Shown here: positions 23,718 through 34,064 of the stretch, one piece after another | Layout: each line of letters begins with the position of its first letter | Position numbering within the stretch: position 1 is the first letter of the stretch | Assembly: GCA_031472005.1 (NCBI GenBank) | Contig: PZJY01000006.1 | Coordinates: 1,550,001 to 1,614,000 of the forward strand | Reading direction: 5' to 3' | Length of the DNA stretch: 64,000 bases | Source of the DNA: Tetracladium setigerum | Lineage: Eukaryota > Ascomycota > Leotiomycetes > Helotiales | Made by a program: the position numbers and the translations under genes | The notes under the pieces: generated by a model | What the model was told of the DNA's origin: nothing | Databases searched by the model: none | The model's input: the letters and a program-made list of their open reading frames with translations, nothing else

Positions 23718-24413
23718 TTTGTGCGACTTTGATCGATAGAAATTGGGTCTTTCAAAACAATCGAAGCTTCGATATAAGAATGTAAATAATTTGTGCAGAG
23801 AAAGGAGGAGCGAGAGAGATAGAGAGAGGGAGAAGGTCAAGGGAAGTTTTGTTTGATAGTTTGCTTTGGTGATCTGCTTTTTCGTTCTCTCCCAAGCAGC
23901 TCGGCAGTGGTTAAGGAGGGGGAGGGGTTCCAATGCCAATGCCAGAGTCCCGATGTCATCAAACACCACCCTTCCCCGAGAATTTCCCGAATCCCGAAAT
24001 GGAGGGGCAGATTGCCCTTTATGGCGAGATCATAACAACTCCCGAAACTCTGGCACTATTCTAAGTTCTTTCAAACCAATCACCGTACTCTGGCATGCTT
24101 CGATTGATTGCTGTGGAATTAGATTCCTCTTTCTCTTTCACACGCTTTCTACGCTTCGAGGCTTCGAGGCCTGTAATGTGAGTCAGTGAGAGAGAGACTG
24201 AGCGTGCTTCTCGGATTTGATAGCCTCTTTGGGTGCGCTTTCACGGGAGTGGGGGAAAGTGTGTGTTCCGAATATAAGTCCCTTCGGGGTTTAGATTATT
24301 TTGCTTTCGGAGAACAACACTACGGTACTCTGTGATTTACAAGCTCTTCTATGCACTGTCTAGGTACTCTTTCTCTTCCACATTACTGTATCTGGATCTG
24401 GAAAGCCATGGGC
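23718..24413. other. Promoter of the formaldehyde dehydrogenase gene and 3' flank of the next gene
   Basis: No coding frame supported. Purine-rich GAGAGAGA-type patches at 23805-23835 lie in the leader close to the start codon. Confidence 0.5.
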
Positions 24414-26223
24414 CTAGAGCATGCTCTTTGGCATATTCTTCACAGCCTGTCTTACTCCCAAATCGCCTAGAATCTCTGTACAATCGTTAGTATGAACCGA
24501 AGAGAGTCCAAGTAGTGGAATCACTTACCTTCAGCACCTCCAAGAATCGCATCAAACTTATAGGTCCTATGGAACATCTCAATCGTCCTCCCCATCCCGC
24601 TCTGCGTGAGTGCTCTACCACCAAAGATCTGTACAGCTTCATCCGCACATTCATGAGCTGAACGAGTTGCAAACATCTTCAGAAGTCCAATTGGCCCGGC
24701 CAAATGTGTTGATTGTTGCTTGTATGGCATCAACGTCATTTGGTAGGTAATGTTTTCGAGCCATGCTTGGTTCGCCTCGCAGTGTGCAATCATCTTAGCA
24801 AGTCTGAGGAGAGGATCATGTCAGTCCTGCACTCTGCATTGATGAATTAGATAGATGTGACTTACTTCTGTCGGATAACGGGCTGATCCATCAATTTCTT
24901 TCCGAACACTATCCGTTGATTTGCCCACTTCATACACTCTTCTGTGACGATTCTACACGAGCGGATGACCGCGCAGGCCATCATCCATCTTTCGTGATTG
25001 AAGTTGGCAAGGATCACATGAATTCCTTTGTTTTCCACGCCCAACAGATTCTCAACAGGGACCTTGACATTGTCAAATGTGATGAAAGTAGTCCCAGCAG
25101 CAGCAGAGTAACTGGTTTTGATGGCCGACGTCTCCACTCCTTCCTGTCTCTCGATGAGAAGAACAGATAATCCTTTGTCGGTTTTGACTCCAGTTACGAA
25201 ATAATCAGAAAAAACACCATTTGTAATCCACTTCTTGGTGCCTTAAATCATATCAGTACTCCTTTCGCAACTCTAGAGAGACATACTAAACCTACCATTG
25301 ACGATGTAATGCTTTCCATCTGGTGTTTTGACGGCTGTCGTTCTCAACCCAGCGACATCGCTTCCAGCAAAAGCTTCTGTGATTGCTAGGCATATCTTCT
25401 TCCTTCCAGACAAGACCTCCTCTGCAATCTTATTCTTCCAAGCCTCATCATTCGCAAATTGCATAACGGCAGTCAAACTGATAGTCATACCAGCCATATT
25501 ACCATCCTGGAAACCCCTGGTGTTCGCCCGTACCATTTCCTGGGTCGCAATTAGATCATGGAAATAATCGAATTCCTCTCCTTTCATCACTCCCATCAAG
25601 TTATGACCGTGCATGTGCTTGCCTGGTCCCAATCGCATGCGCAATACCCATTGGCGGCCATCTTATCAATCATCTCTTGTGGGATATGGGTTCCATTCTT
25701 CTCGCACTCTTGCGCCACGGGAGTTAACGTCTCATCGGTGAATATTCTCATCGCTCGTTGTAGTTTTCTATGGCTCTCCTTGTAATACGGACTTTTGAAT
25801 TGTGGGGTGAGCCATGTTGGCTCTCCATACGGCACAACAGACAAATCGCCTGGGTGTTGTTCGATAACCTGTGGCTTTTCCCCATCAATTGTGCCGATAC
25901 AGAGACTCGTGTATTTCTGGAGGACTTCCTGTCGGTGGAGGTTGTAAAATGCCTCCGTTGCATCGGTGCCAGCGACTTGTCTCAGGACTGATTCTCCACC
26001 AGGATGAGCGTCAACAAATTCGGTCGCATCGTAGACTTTGCTATCGATAATGAACCACTGTCAAGCGCATGTTAGAATATTTTAAGATCCTCAATGGCAA
26101 GCTCTACTAGAAGGCCGCAAAGAAAGGTTAAAAGGAGAGGATATGGCAACACATATCACCTACCAGAGAATCCTCGGTATTGTTCTTCGCAACCTCGTCC
26201 CGTGTGAGTATTTTGTGTGGCAT
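24414..26223 (-). CDS. Cytochrome b5-acyl-CoA dehydrogenase fusion (one apparent 1-nt frameshift)
   Basis: Exons on minus: 26223-26164, 26057-25296, 25241-24866, 24803-24529 and 24475-24414; 511 residues once one base is added. Residues 1 to about 80 form a cytochrome b5 domain with heme ligand motif HPGG and the second ligand in FYNLHRQ. The rest is an acyl-CoA dehydrogenase: ICLAITEAFAGSDVAG, the TKKWITNG loop, FDNVKVP, NHERWM, IFGGRALTQSG and the C-terminal YRTYKF-type FHRTYKFDAILGGAEE. The frame breaks at the CCC run 25647-25649 (GGG on the coding strand) between MAANG and RLGPGKHMHG; exon 2 is 762 nt but its downstream splice phase requires 763. The C-terminal tripeptide SML could be a weak peroxisomal signal. 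The substrate is unknown; the heme domain may deliver electrons directly to or from the flavin. Confidence 0.88.
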
Positions 26224-26830
26224 TTTGAAGAGAAATGGAGATATGTAGATACAATATGGTGGTGCTTGAAGACGAAGGGCAAAGTGGAAGAGCTGTTGGG
26301 TATTTGAAGAGAACTGAGATGCCCATCCGAGAGGAAAGGCCTGGCATCTCTCATCTTGACGTTGTGAAGCTGTTCAGAAATGCCGAGGCACGTCTGTATG
26401 AGCCAATCAGGTGTGTCGAATTAGACGTCTTCCCCAGATTTTCCACATGGCGGAGCGGGGGTGATCCGGGTCGGCTAATTTGGGAGACAGAGGGAGGGAG
26501 CAAAGCAAAACACTCTCATCAACAAACCCCACGCATGGGAATCAACTTGTTTACATGGACATTTGAAATTGAGGAATTCATTATATGGTCCTTCCAATCT
26601 TTACAATTCAGTCCCAATTAAAGGAGAACACAAGTAAATGGCAATTGCCGCCAGTAAATCAAACGATTCAATTATTAAACCAACTCCAGTACATAACCAA
26701 CCCGGTATAGTGTTGAATCTCAGCTCCTGTACCGCCCGCCCATTGACTCCTCTCATTTTGTGGGTATCCCTTCTGTAAATGCTTAATGTTGAACGCCATC
26801 CATCCATACCCCCAATAATGCAATCCTCAA
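26224..26830. other. Promoter interval of the fusion dehydrogenase gene
   Basis: Lies between the start of the cytochrome b5 fusion gene and the stop of the adenosine deaminase gene (both minus). No gene seen. Confidence 0.5.
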
Positions 26831-28722
26831 TCAGTCCTGAACATCCAAGCTTGTGTCAGCCATGAGCTTCTTGATACCCTCTGCATCATCACCGAACTCG
26901 GTGACAATCCATAGACAAAATTGCTCCCATTGGATTGACCATTGCTGCATCCTCTCGGCACGAATACCGCTTCCAAGAGATGCTTCCTTGACATCCTTTG
27001 TCCAGTTGACGGCATTCTGGTCCTCGAATGCTGCCCAGCGGACACTGTTCTCCGCAAGTGATCCAAGTCCCGCAAGACCAAGATTCTCCCAACCTTGGAG
27101 AGCTTGCCAGAAATCGTGGGTCATTCCTGCAGTATCCTGCCCCAGGATGGCAGGATCATCGTTGCAAAGACTGCAAGGCACTCCACGAGCCAATAGTGCT
27201 GGCAGAGGATGCGACATAATTGAAGCACAAAGGCGAAGAACCTCGTTGGATATAGGACAGCTTTCAATGAGGATCTTTTTCTCTTTGACCATGTCAATGA
27301 GAAGAGGGTGTTTGAAGAGAGAGAAACCGTGTCCAATTCTGCGAGTTCCAAGCAAGATGGCGTCGAATAGATTCTGGTCGGTGTCACTTCCATCACCAAG
27401 ACATTCTCCGGCGTGGAAAAAGAATGGGATGTCAACACCCTCTTGAGCACATTGCTTCTTGAACCAGAAGAGCTCTGGGAGGACATCTTTAAGAGGACGT
27501 CCTGCATCTTCCTGGCCCACGAGATCATATCCGGAGATGAGATGAGGGTATGCTAGCTTTGTGGCAATGCAGGAGTCCATGTCTTCGATGATTTTTCTCG
27601 TGGGGAGCGCCCGTAGACCGGTCCAAATCATTCTAGCACCCCAGAAACCCTTTCCTTCTTCGGATGCCTTGAACTTTTCGATCTCTTCTCCAAAGACCTT
27701 GAAGAATTCCTCATATGTAGGCTCAGCTTCCTCGCTTCCGGTTTTGTAGTACTTGAAAACAAATGCAATTCTCAGGTCGATCCAATTGACTCCATCGGCA
27801 TACAGTAGACTCATCAACCTCTGCATGTAGGCTCTGAAAATAGGCTCGTAGAAGAGAATTGATCCGAAGACTGGGAAGATGGAAGAGAAGATCCGCCAAA
27901 CGTGATCGACACCATGGTGATGTTCTACAGATTCAGATTCTGTGACGCTGCAACGAGCTCTCATATATGACAAGAATCCTTCCTTGCCACCATTCGGGAA
28001 GGCACTTGCAGCCTGGTTCACTGGTATTGGGGTGTAAGGGATGTAGTCTGGGCTCCAGACTGAAGTTTCGGTGACTACAGAAATTAGCAAGAATTTCCGA
28101 CTTCCAATGGACTACACACCATGATCCGACTTCAAGTATTTGAACTGAATTGGTGCCAGTTCCGAGTTCTCCAGGTCCGACAAGCTGTGTTCGCAATAGA
28201 TGTGCATCCCCGAAGTTCCCAATAGCTGTGCAAATATGAAATCCAAGTCCACCATCGCATCAAGATGAGCATGTAGCAGAGCACCCTTTGGCATCTTTCT
28301 TACAATCTGCCATAATTTCGTCTTCTCCATCCTGTCTTTGGCTAGGTTAAACATCATTCCCGGATATACATTTGATCCCGTTTCTTTGGCGAGTTTATTT
28401 TCTAGCTCGGCGGTCCAGATTGTACGTGCTTCTTCATCTCGGAGACGGTCGACAATCTTGCAAGCTTCTTTGGCTATGGGGGAAAGGGATTGGCGGAAAG
28501 CATAGTCTGTTACTTGTTAGTTGGTGGAGAGGGATTCTGTCTGGGTGATGCTTGCTTACCACTTCTCTGCTTCTTCTCTTGCTCAATGAGTGCTTCTCGG
28601 CCGGCAACGTATTGGTTGATGAAAGTCTCGTCCTTTGCTGGCACATCTTGTTTCACCTCTTCCCATTCATTGTCTGGCATTGCCGTCGTCCATGGCTCAT
28701 CTTTGAGGTGTGCGAGTGACAT
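26831..28722 (-). CDS. ADGF/ADA2-type adenosine deaminase
   Basis: Exons 28722-28560, 28506-28120 and 28074-26831 give 597 residues; the start is the first in-frame ATG (MSLAHLKDEP). Metal and catalytic motifs of the adenosine deaminase superfamily are all present in order: ALLHAHLDAM (HxH), FFFHAGE (catalytic Glu), RRIGHGFSLF, SCPISN and NDDP (metal Asp). The N-terminal extension before the HxH pair, about 170 residues, is typical of the ADGF/CECR1 group rather than classical short adenosine deaminase. There is no signal peptide, so unlike animal ADA2 this protein is probably intracellular. It would convert adenosine (or a related purine) to inosine and ammonia. Confidence 0.92.
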
Positions 28723-30136
28723 CTTGAGGATCTCCAAGTTTGGGTTGTCAATGGCGGGGTAACAAGGGAGAATTGAATGGGATTTCCAGCGGGAACAACG
28801 CAGAGTATTATATATTTGAAGAGGAGGGGATCTGCGCACTATCGAATCTCATACTCTCTTCGGGCTCCGACTACGCTGACACTTTTTTATGTCGATTTAT
28901 TTGTTGCCTACACAGGTCCACAACGGTCTTCGCCGGTTGAGATCAGATCAGGAAGGCGATAAGAAGGTGGGATGGGAGCTTGGCAGTATGGAGACTTGGA
29001 AGGAGGGAAAAGATGAGGGAAAGAAAATCCTTCAATTAGGTTTGGTCAGAGAAATCGAAGACCGGTGTGACTCACGGATTATTGGATGTCTCAAGTGTAT
29101 TGTTATATTTATTTGTCAGAAGGGATTGGATTGCAAGAGTAAAACGAAGTCTCAGGTAGTATCTATAGTCTATCTAAATCCGTTTACTCTTGAAAGAAAA
29201 GAGATTTCGCTATGCTCAAAATAGAGAGCTATTTACTCGATGCATTGAGTTTTCCCAAGATACTGTACTTATAGACGAAGACAGAAGGAAGGGAAAGATG
29301 TTCCCAATCCATTCTTGACATCCGCCACGCATGGACGTACTTGCAAGCCCCATCTGCAAATGCGAATAGGAAATATTCAGGACTTCGAACTACGCATCCT
29401 CGCTTTCCCAACTCTCACCAAGAAACCACGGCAACAAACCAGGAACGAAGCTCTTAAACGTTCATCAGATACCATAACGCATTTTGTGTCATCAACAGCA
29501 ACACCGCTTTTTACACGGGCCGCATCAGTGCTTGACTCTATTTGGTGATCATCATATGAACAAGCTTCGTCCGATCGATTCCTCCTACCTTAACGCCCAA
29601 TATGTTCTCGTATTCGTGATAATCGATTATATTGTGGGTATCTCTGGGGAGCTCGATAATATGGTTTCGTGTAGGTCTAATATGCGATGGCTCGGGGTAC
29701 TTCGTAATAATTGTCGGGAAGACGTCGACGTCGAAAGACGAAAATGTAAAACGACCAAGTATCCAGCTTGAATGAACAGGCAACATGCTTTCCAAACCCA
29801 ACTTATTGGAACGTAGTGAGAGAAACCTAGCTGAGGTGATGTTGTGATTGAAAAAGAGGAGGGAGCAACTAGTGCAGCAGTTGGAGCTTCTCGAGCTTCT
29901 GGGAGCTCCAAGCTGTGAAGAGAAAGGAAAAGCGACTGTGCGATGCCTCGAGCGAAGATTGCACTTAGTTCATTGGTAACTACGCTACTAACCTAGATAG
30001 GCTCTCAAATTCGCCAGGACCCTGGACCCTGCGGACAACACAGTCCGGCAACCTTGACTTATCACGTGGTGCTCAACGCATTGTCTAAAGTCCATCGCCT
30101 CTCGACTTTCGTGTGGAATTTCAACTTTCCAACTCA
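28723..30136. other. Gene-free interval upstream of the adenosine deaminase gene
   Basis: No supported coding frame. A CACGTG palindrome lies at 30063-30068, about 75 bp beyond the stop of the GIY-YIG-like gene. Confidence 0.5.
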
Positions 30137-32336
30137 TCAGACCTCTACCCCGGAAAAATCTTCACCAACCTGATGACTGTCACTAGCAACAGCATCACCC
30201 CCAATCTCATAACACGTGGGCCCCGTGTCCTGGCACCACGAAGGCAGCTCGATCGGTTGTGGGCCATAGTTGGATTTAGGAATTTCCCTGAGATACTCCA
30301 GACCTTTAACCTCATACAAGTCCTTGATTCGAACATGTATGCACGGGCGACGTAGAGCGAAGCATCGATCGCAACTAGCCTCCCGCCCTTCTTCTGTTGG
30401 ATGATTGTATGGCACACCGGGCATGTTTGGACAATCCTTTCCGGTGCTACCAAATGGGTGTTCGGTTTGGTGGCACACAGCGCAGGTAGTGACCTCTCTC
30501 AATTTGTTTTTGTCGTTGAGACCATATCGAGGTCTATCGCCAATGCAAAGTACTCCATCCGTACAAAACCTTTGATATAGGTCATATAGACGGATTGTAT
30601 TATCATCGAAAGAAACCAAGGTTGGTGGGCTCCGCGATATCGGCTTCTGGTCTTGAATTGTAATTGTTTGCGTAAGATGGTCATATACTAACTCTTTGAC
30701 GATAATAGGGTTTCCGCACTTGAGCCACGAGAACACTTCGCCCTGACCTTTGTACTCGACTTGTCTCAAGGTATCGAAGAAGCGGCGAAGTTGTCCGTAC
30801 AGCTGAAAGAGGTGTGGTAACGACTTGAGTTCTGCCGGAGTGAATGTGTCAAGGACGTCTTGAGGATAACTCTTCATGCTCCAGATCCGTGTTGCTTGTC
30901 GCCATTCTGAGTACCACTGGCCATTTTCGTCCATCCACTCGAGACGAATCCCTATCCTACTCAGATCATTCCAATCAGAGAACGGTCCAGGTTCAGGTAA
31001 CCTTGCGAACGGAACAGGATGACGTTTCCCATCCCCGGTATATATCTCGACAATCACGTTCACCATCGTCCCCGGGTGTGGGGCACCTTTCCACCACAAT
31101 TGGTCAAGTCCTTTTATCTGCATCACCCCAATGACATTGTATCCTCTGTTGACTCCCACTTGTCTCGGCTGGGTTGTATAAATCCGAATGGGTCCGTCCA
31201 CAATGCTCGGCGTAACTTCGCGAACTGTCCAGGTCATGCGTGAGACAAGAAACTCGAAGAGAGGGGTTGTCCAGTTAAGACCAATGTCTACTAAACAAAG
31301 AGGCTTCCAACCAGTTACTGCGAAAACTCGGCCCGAAATTTGAGAAAAAATCGTTGCCGCCATAGTGTCGGAAAACCATTTTTCAGATTGTTCAATAGTC
31401 TCGGCATCTCGAAGCAGATACGGTGACCAGGACCGGAAAAGACAAACGAAAATATGCTCGAATATCTGTAATATGGCAACCACCTCTTCGCTTGGCACAT
31501 CCTTCAACTCTAAGAGTTGGATGAAGGTCCGATCACGAGCTTGTCGCCCTTTGCGATACATTTGTCCTGGTGCATTGGGGTTTTGAAGGTTACGGACATG
31601 ATCTCCTATACGCCTTCCAGCGTCCATTGTTTTGCCAACATAAACAGCGTTCTGACCGTCGATATCTTCGAAGAGTATGGCGTAGATCACGACTCTATTT
31701 GGACTGCCCCGGCTAAGGATATATGCTGGATCGTCAGGCATGTTTCGTAGATGTTGAGAAGTAAATTCCCTATCCTCAATTATGTGGCGTACTTGGTTTG
31801 GGATACCTAAATCTTCTGATTAGCTTACTATTTCAAGTACGCAGCTAAGCATGAGTTGCTAGACTTACTCTTAAGGAATAAAGCTGTCAAGCCTTCGCTG
31901 CTCTTCTCAATATAGTTCAATATAGACGGTGCCATGCCTTGTTGCAATAGGAGCGGCTTGTTTGACTCAAACTCTGAGAACAGCAATCTCACGGTTCTTT
32001 CGAGACGGGTAGCTCCGCGTTGGGTAGGGTTAGAGACTTGGGACGTCGTCAACCTCCCTGTCCTCACGACCTTGACATCGGCCACAGGTTGTCCAATTTT
32101 GAGGTTCCTCTCAAGCACCCAACCCAGGTCAGCCCACTTCTCGCCCTCGCACGACGGAACGGATACCATCGTTGTCCGTGTTTATCGAGCGCGGAATATC
32201 CCATGAAGAAGCCTTCTTCGCCTTTGGTCACAGCGAGAGCTTTCTGTTCATATTCCTTCTCGGGTAGCCATAGTACGCTGTATTCATTCCAGGAGGTCGT
32301 AACGACGGCCGTTCTCACTGTCGGAGACGTATCCAT
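30137..32336 (-). CDS. GIY-YIG-like domain protein with C-terminal Cys/His cluster (unfamiliar architecture; one apparent frameshift)
   Basis: Exons 32336-31869 and 31806-30137 flank a 62-bp intron (GTAAGT..TAG); about 712 residues if one base is restored near 32160. Residues 1-156 are an unrecognised domain (WNEYSVLWLPEKEYEQKA, SALDKHGQRWYP). A GIY-YIG-like module follows at about 190-290: VIYAILF (GIY position), AVYVGKT (YIG position), GRRIGDHV (conserved Arg/His), YRKGRQARDRTF, and IFEHIFV with a Glu at the expected metal-binding place. Some 300 residues of unknown fold come next, then about 600-655 a Cys/His-rich segment: CAVC, GKDC, and a terminal SCDRCFALRRPCIH reminiscent of half a Zn2Cys6 cluster. 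The N-terminal frame (to WYP) and the next frame (VPSCEGEKW) differ by one base, and splice phase requires the extra base. It could be a DNA nuclease or binding protein. The start is uncertain because open reading continues upstream of 32336 without an ATG. Confidence 0.65.
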
Positions 32337-33104
32337 GGCTCGTGGAAGGGGGTAGATGGTAGGGGAAGATGGTCTGTTTCTTGGATCTGTCGGAGGCGCT
32401 CTTAGATCGGATGGATCGAATTTGTTTTTTGAACTGTCGGAGAGACTTTTCAAAGTTTCGGATTCGAGTTTGCGAAGCTTTGCGAAGAAGATCGGGTTGG
32501 TCGTTTGTTGAAAGATGATTACGAGTTGACGAAGTGGATAGAGTCAGATGGAGTTGGGATTCCTTCGTTCTGATTCACTTTCTTTCCTTCTTTGTTGCAT
32601 ACTTCAAAGATGAAGATTCACAAGGTGAACAGTTCACAAGGAGAACAGTTTCAGTCATTTTATAAAATATTTGCTGGTGTTTGACAGTGACTGATGTTTG
32701 ACAGTGACTGATGTTTGACAGCACAAGCTGGGTAGAAACAACAGCTCAGAATCTAAGTAGATAAGTGGATAGCATCTATTGTCAAACATTTTAATAGTAT
32801 TGCTGGCCTAATTTCTTTGAATGATTTATGGCGCTCTAAGTTTGTACTATACTAGTACAAGTTATATGGACTTCAGGTTTGTTCCACAGTTATAGCATAA
32901 TAACGAGTAATCGACCTTGCTAATGTTTGCTCTATCTTGCTGCCAATTGGATATCCAATTTTGACTGCTAGGAATTTGTGGGATACATATAAACAGTCAC
33001 TAGGTTGTCTATCCAACTATTTAGATAGTGGAAACGCCAGCTTACAGATTGAACAAGGCAAATATTTCTCGATATATTGCAATTGATGGTTGTATGCTAG
33101 GCTG
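32337..33104. other. AT-rich intergenic interval with short tandem repeats
   Basis: No gene supported apart from a possible 5' extension of the GIY-YIG-like frame (to about 32555, coding-like but ATG-less). Two short tandem repeats are at 32622-32651 and 32690-32725. The remainder, to 33104, is AT-rich. Confidence 0.5.
32622..32725. repeat. Two short tandem repeats upstream of the GIY-YIG-like gene
   Basis: First, two 15-bp near-copies of TTCACAAGGTGAACAG type at about 32622-32651. Second, the 17-bp unit TGTTTGACAGTGACTGA repeated about 2.6 times at 32687-32725. The core TGTTTGACA recurs inverted near 32778-32790. Confidence 0.7.
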
Positions 33105-34064
33105 TTATATATTATCATTAAATCTCCCCCTTTTAAGTGGAGGGGGGATGGCTCCTTCTTCATTCATGGCTGGGGAAGGCGTTGGCGGTGTTGATGGTGG
33201 TTGCTGCTGTTGTTGGTAGAGAGGGAGCGATTGTGGAGTTGGGGGTAGGAACGATGTCGGATGGGAGGGCAGTGGTTGTGGGCTTCGTTCTGGCTCCTTT
33301 CTCTTCTTCTTCTCCTTCTCCTCCGCGGCAGCTGCCTTCTTCTTCTTGCTTTCTTCCCTCTTCTTCTTCATAGCTTGCGCCTTCCTGCTATACTCCTCCT
33401 TCCATTTAGCAATCTCCTCTAGTTCGTAACCTGGTTCCTCTTTCCTCCTCTTAGCCTCCTCCTTCTCTTCCTCCTTCCTCCTCTTGGCCTCCTCCTTCTC
33501 TTCCTCCTTCCTCCTCTTGGCCTCCTTCCTCCTCTTAGCCTCCTCCTCCTTCTCTATCTTCTGCTCCGTCCTCTCCTTCTCTACTCTCTCCTTCTCCTTC
33601 TTATTCTCTTCCTTCTCTTCCTTCTTCTTCTCCTTCTTCTTCTCCTTCTCCTCCTTCTTTGCCTTCCTCTCCTCTATTGCTCTCTCCTTTTCCTTCCTCA
33701 ATTGGTCCAGTCGCTCTTGCAGCACCTGCTTTTCTGCCTCTGCCTCCTCCTCCACCAGCGCGCGTGAGGCAGCGCTTGCTGCCCGAATTTCGGCAAGTTT
33801 TGACATTTTGATTTGGGAGAGGTCGGTCCTGCCGAGAATAGTCGTTTCTTGAGGAGTAGAGGAAGGAGTATTCGACCCGCCGAGGGAAGGAAGAACCGGG
33901 TTTCGAGAAGAGGAGGATTCGGAGTGGTCTGAAGTAGGAGCAGGGGAGGTGTCGGTTGGTAGACGGAGAAAGGGCACATTGTAAGCGGGAGGTGGGATGG
34001 GAACGAAATCATACACGGAAAGAGTAGGAGCATCCTGACATATATAAGTGGTAAAATTTGACAT
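33105..34064 (-). CDS. Lys/Glu-rich coiled-coil protein with internal tandem repeats
   Basis: Single exon, 319 residues. Residues 1-80 are Pro/Ser/Thr-rich. From about 90 to 265 a nearly uninterrupted charged helix (Glu, Lys, Arg) predicts a long coiled coil or single alpha-helix. It includes an 11-residue unit AKRRKEEEKEE repeated about 2.5 times, encoded by a 33-bp DNA repeat at about 33440-33535. The C terminus is Pro/Gln-rich (a Q5 run) and ends PPLKRGRFNDNI, with a possible basic nuclear signal. No family is recognised. Such sequence gives many false homology hits, so function should not be inferred from coiled-coil matches. It lies head to tail with the GIY-YIG-like gene in the same AT-rich block. 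Confidence 0.6.
   Translation of the reverse strand: MSNFTTYICQDAPTLSVYDFVPIPPPAYNVPFLRLPTDTSPAPTSDHSESSSSRNPVLPSLGGSNTPSSTPQETTILGRTDLSQIKMSKLAEIRAASAASRALVEEEAEAEKQVLQERLDQLRKEKERAIEERKAKKEEKEKKKEKKKEEKEENKKEKERVEKERTEQKIEKEEEAKRRKEAKRRKEEEKEEAKRRKEEEKEEAKRRKEEPGYELEEIAKWKEEYSRKAQAMKKKREESKKKKAAAAEEKEKKKRKEPERSPQPLPSHPTSFLPPTPQSLPLYQQQQQPPSTPPTPSPAMNEEGAIPPPLKRGRFNDNI
33440..33535. repeat. 33-bp tandem repeat within the coiled-coil gene
   Basis: Units of CCTCCTCCTTCTCTTCC-type pyrimidine-rich sequence, about 2.5 copies, encode the 11-residue repeat of the neighbouring protein (minus strand). Read directly. Confidence 0.7.
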
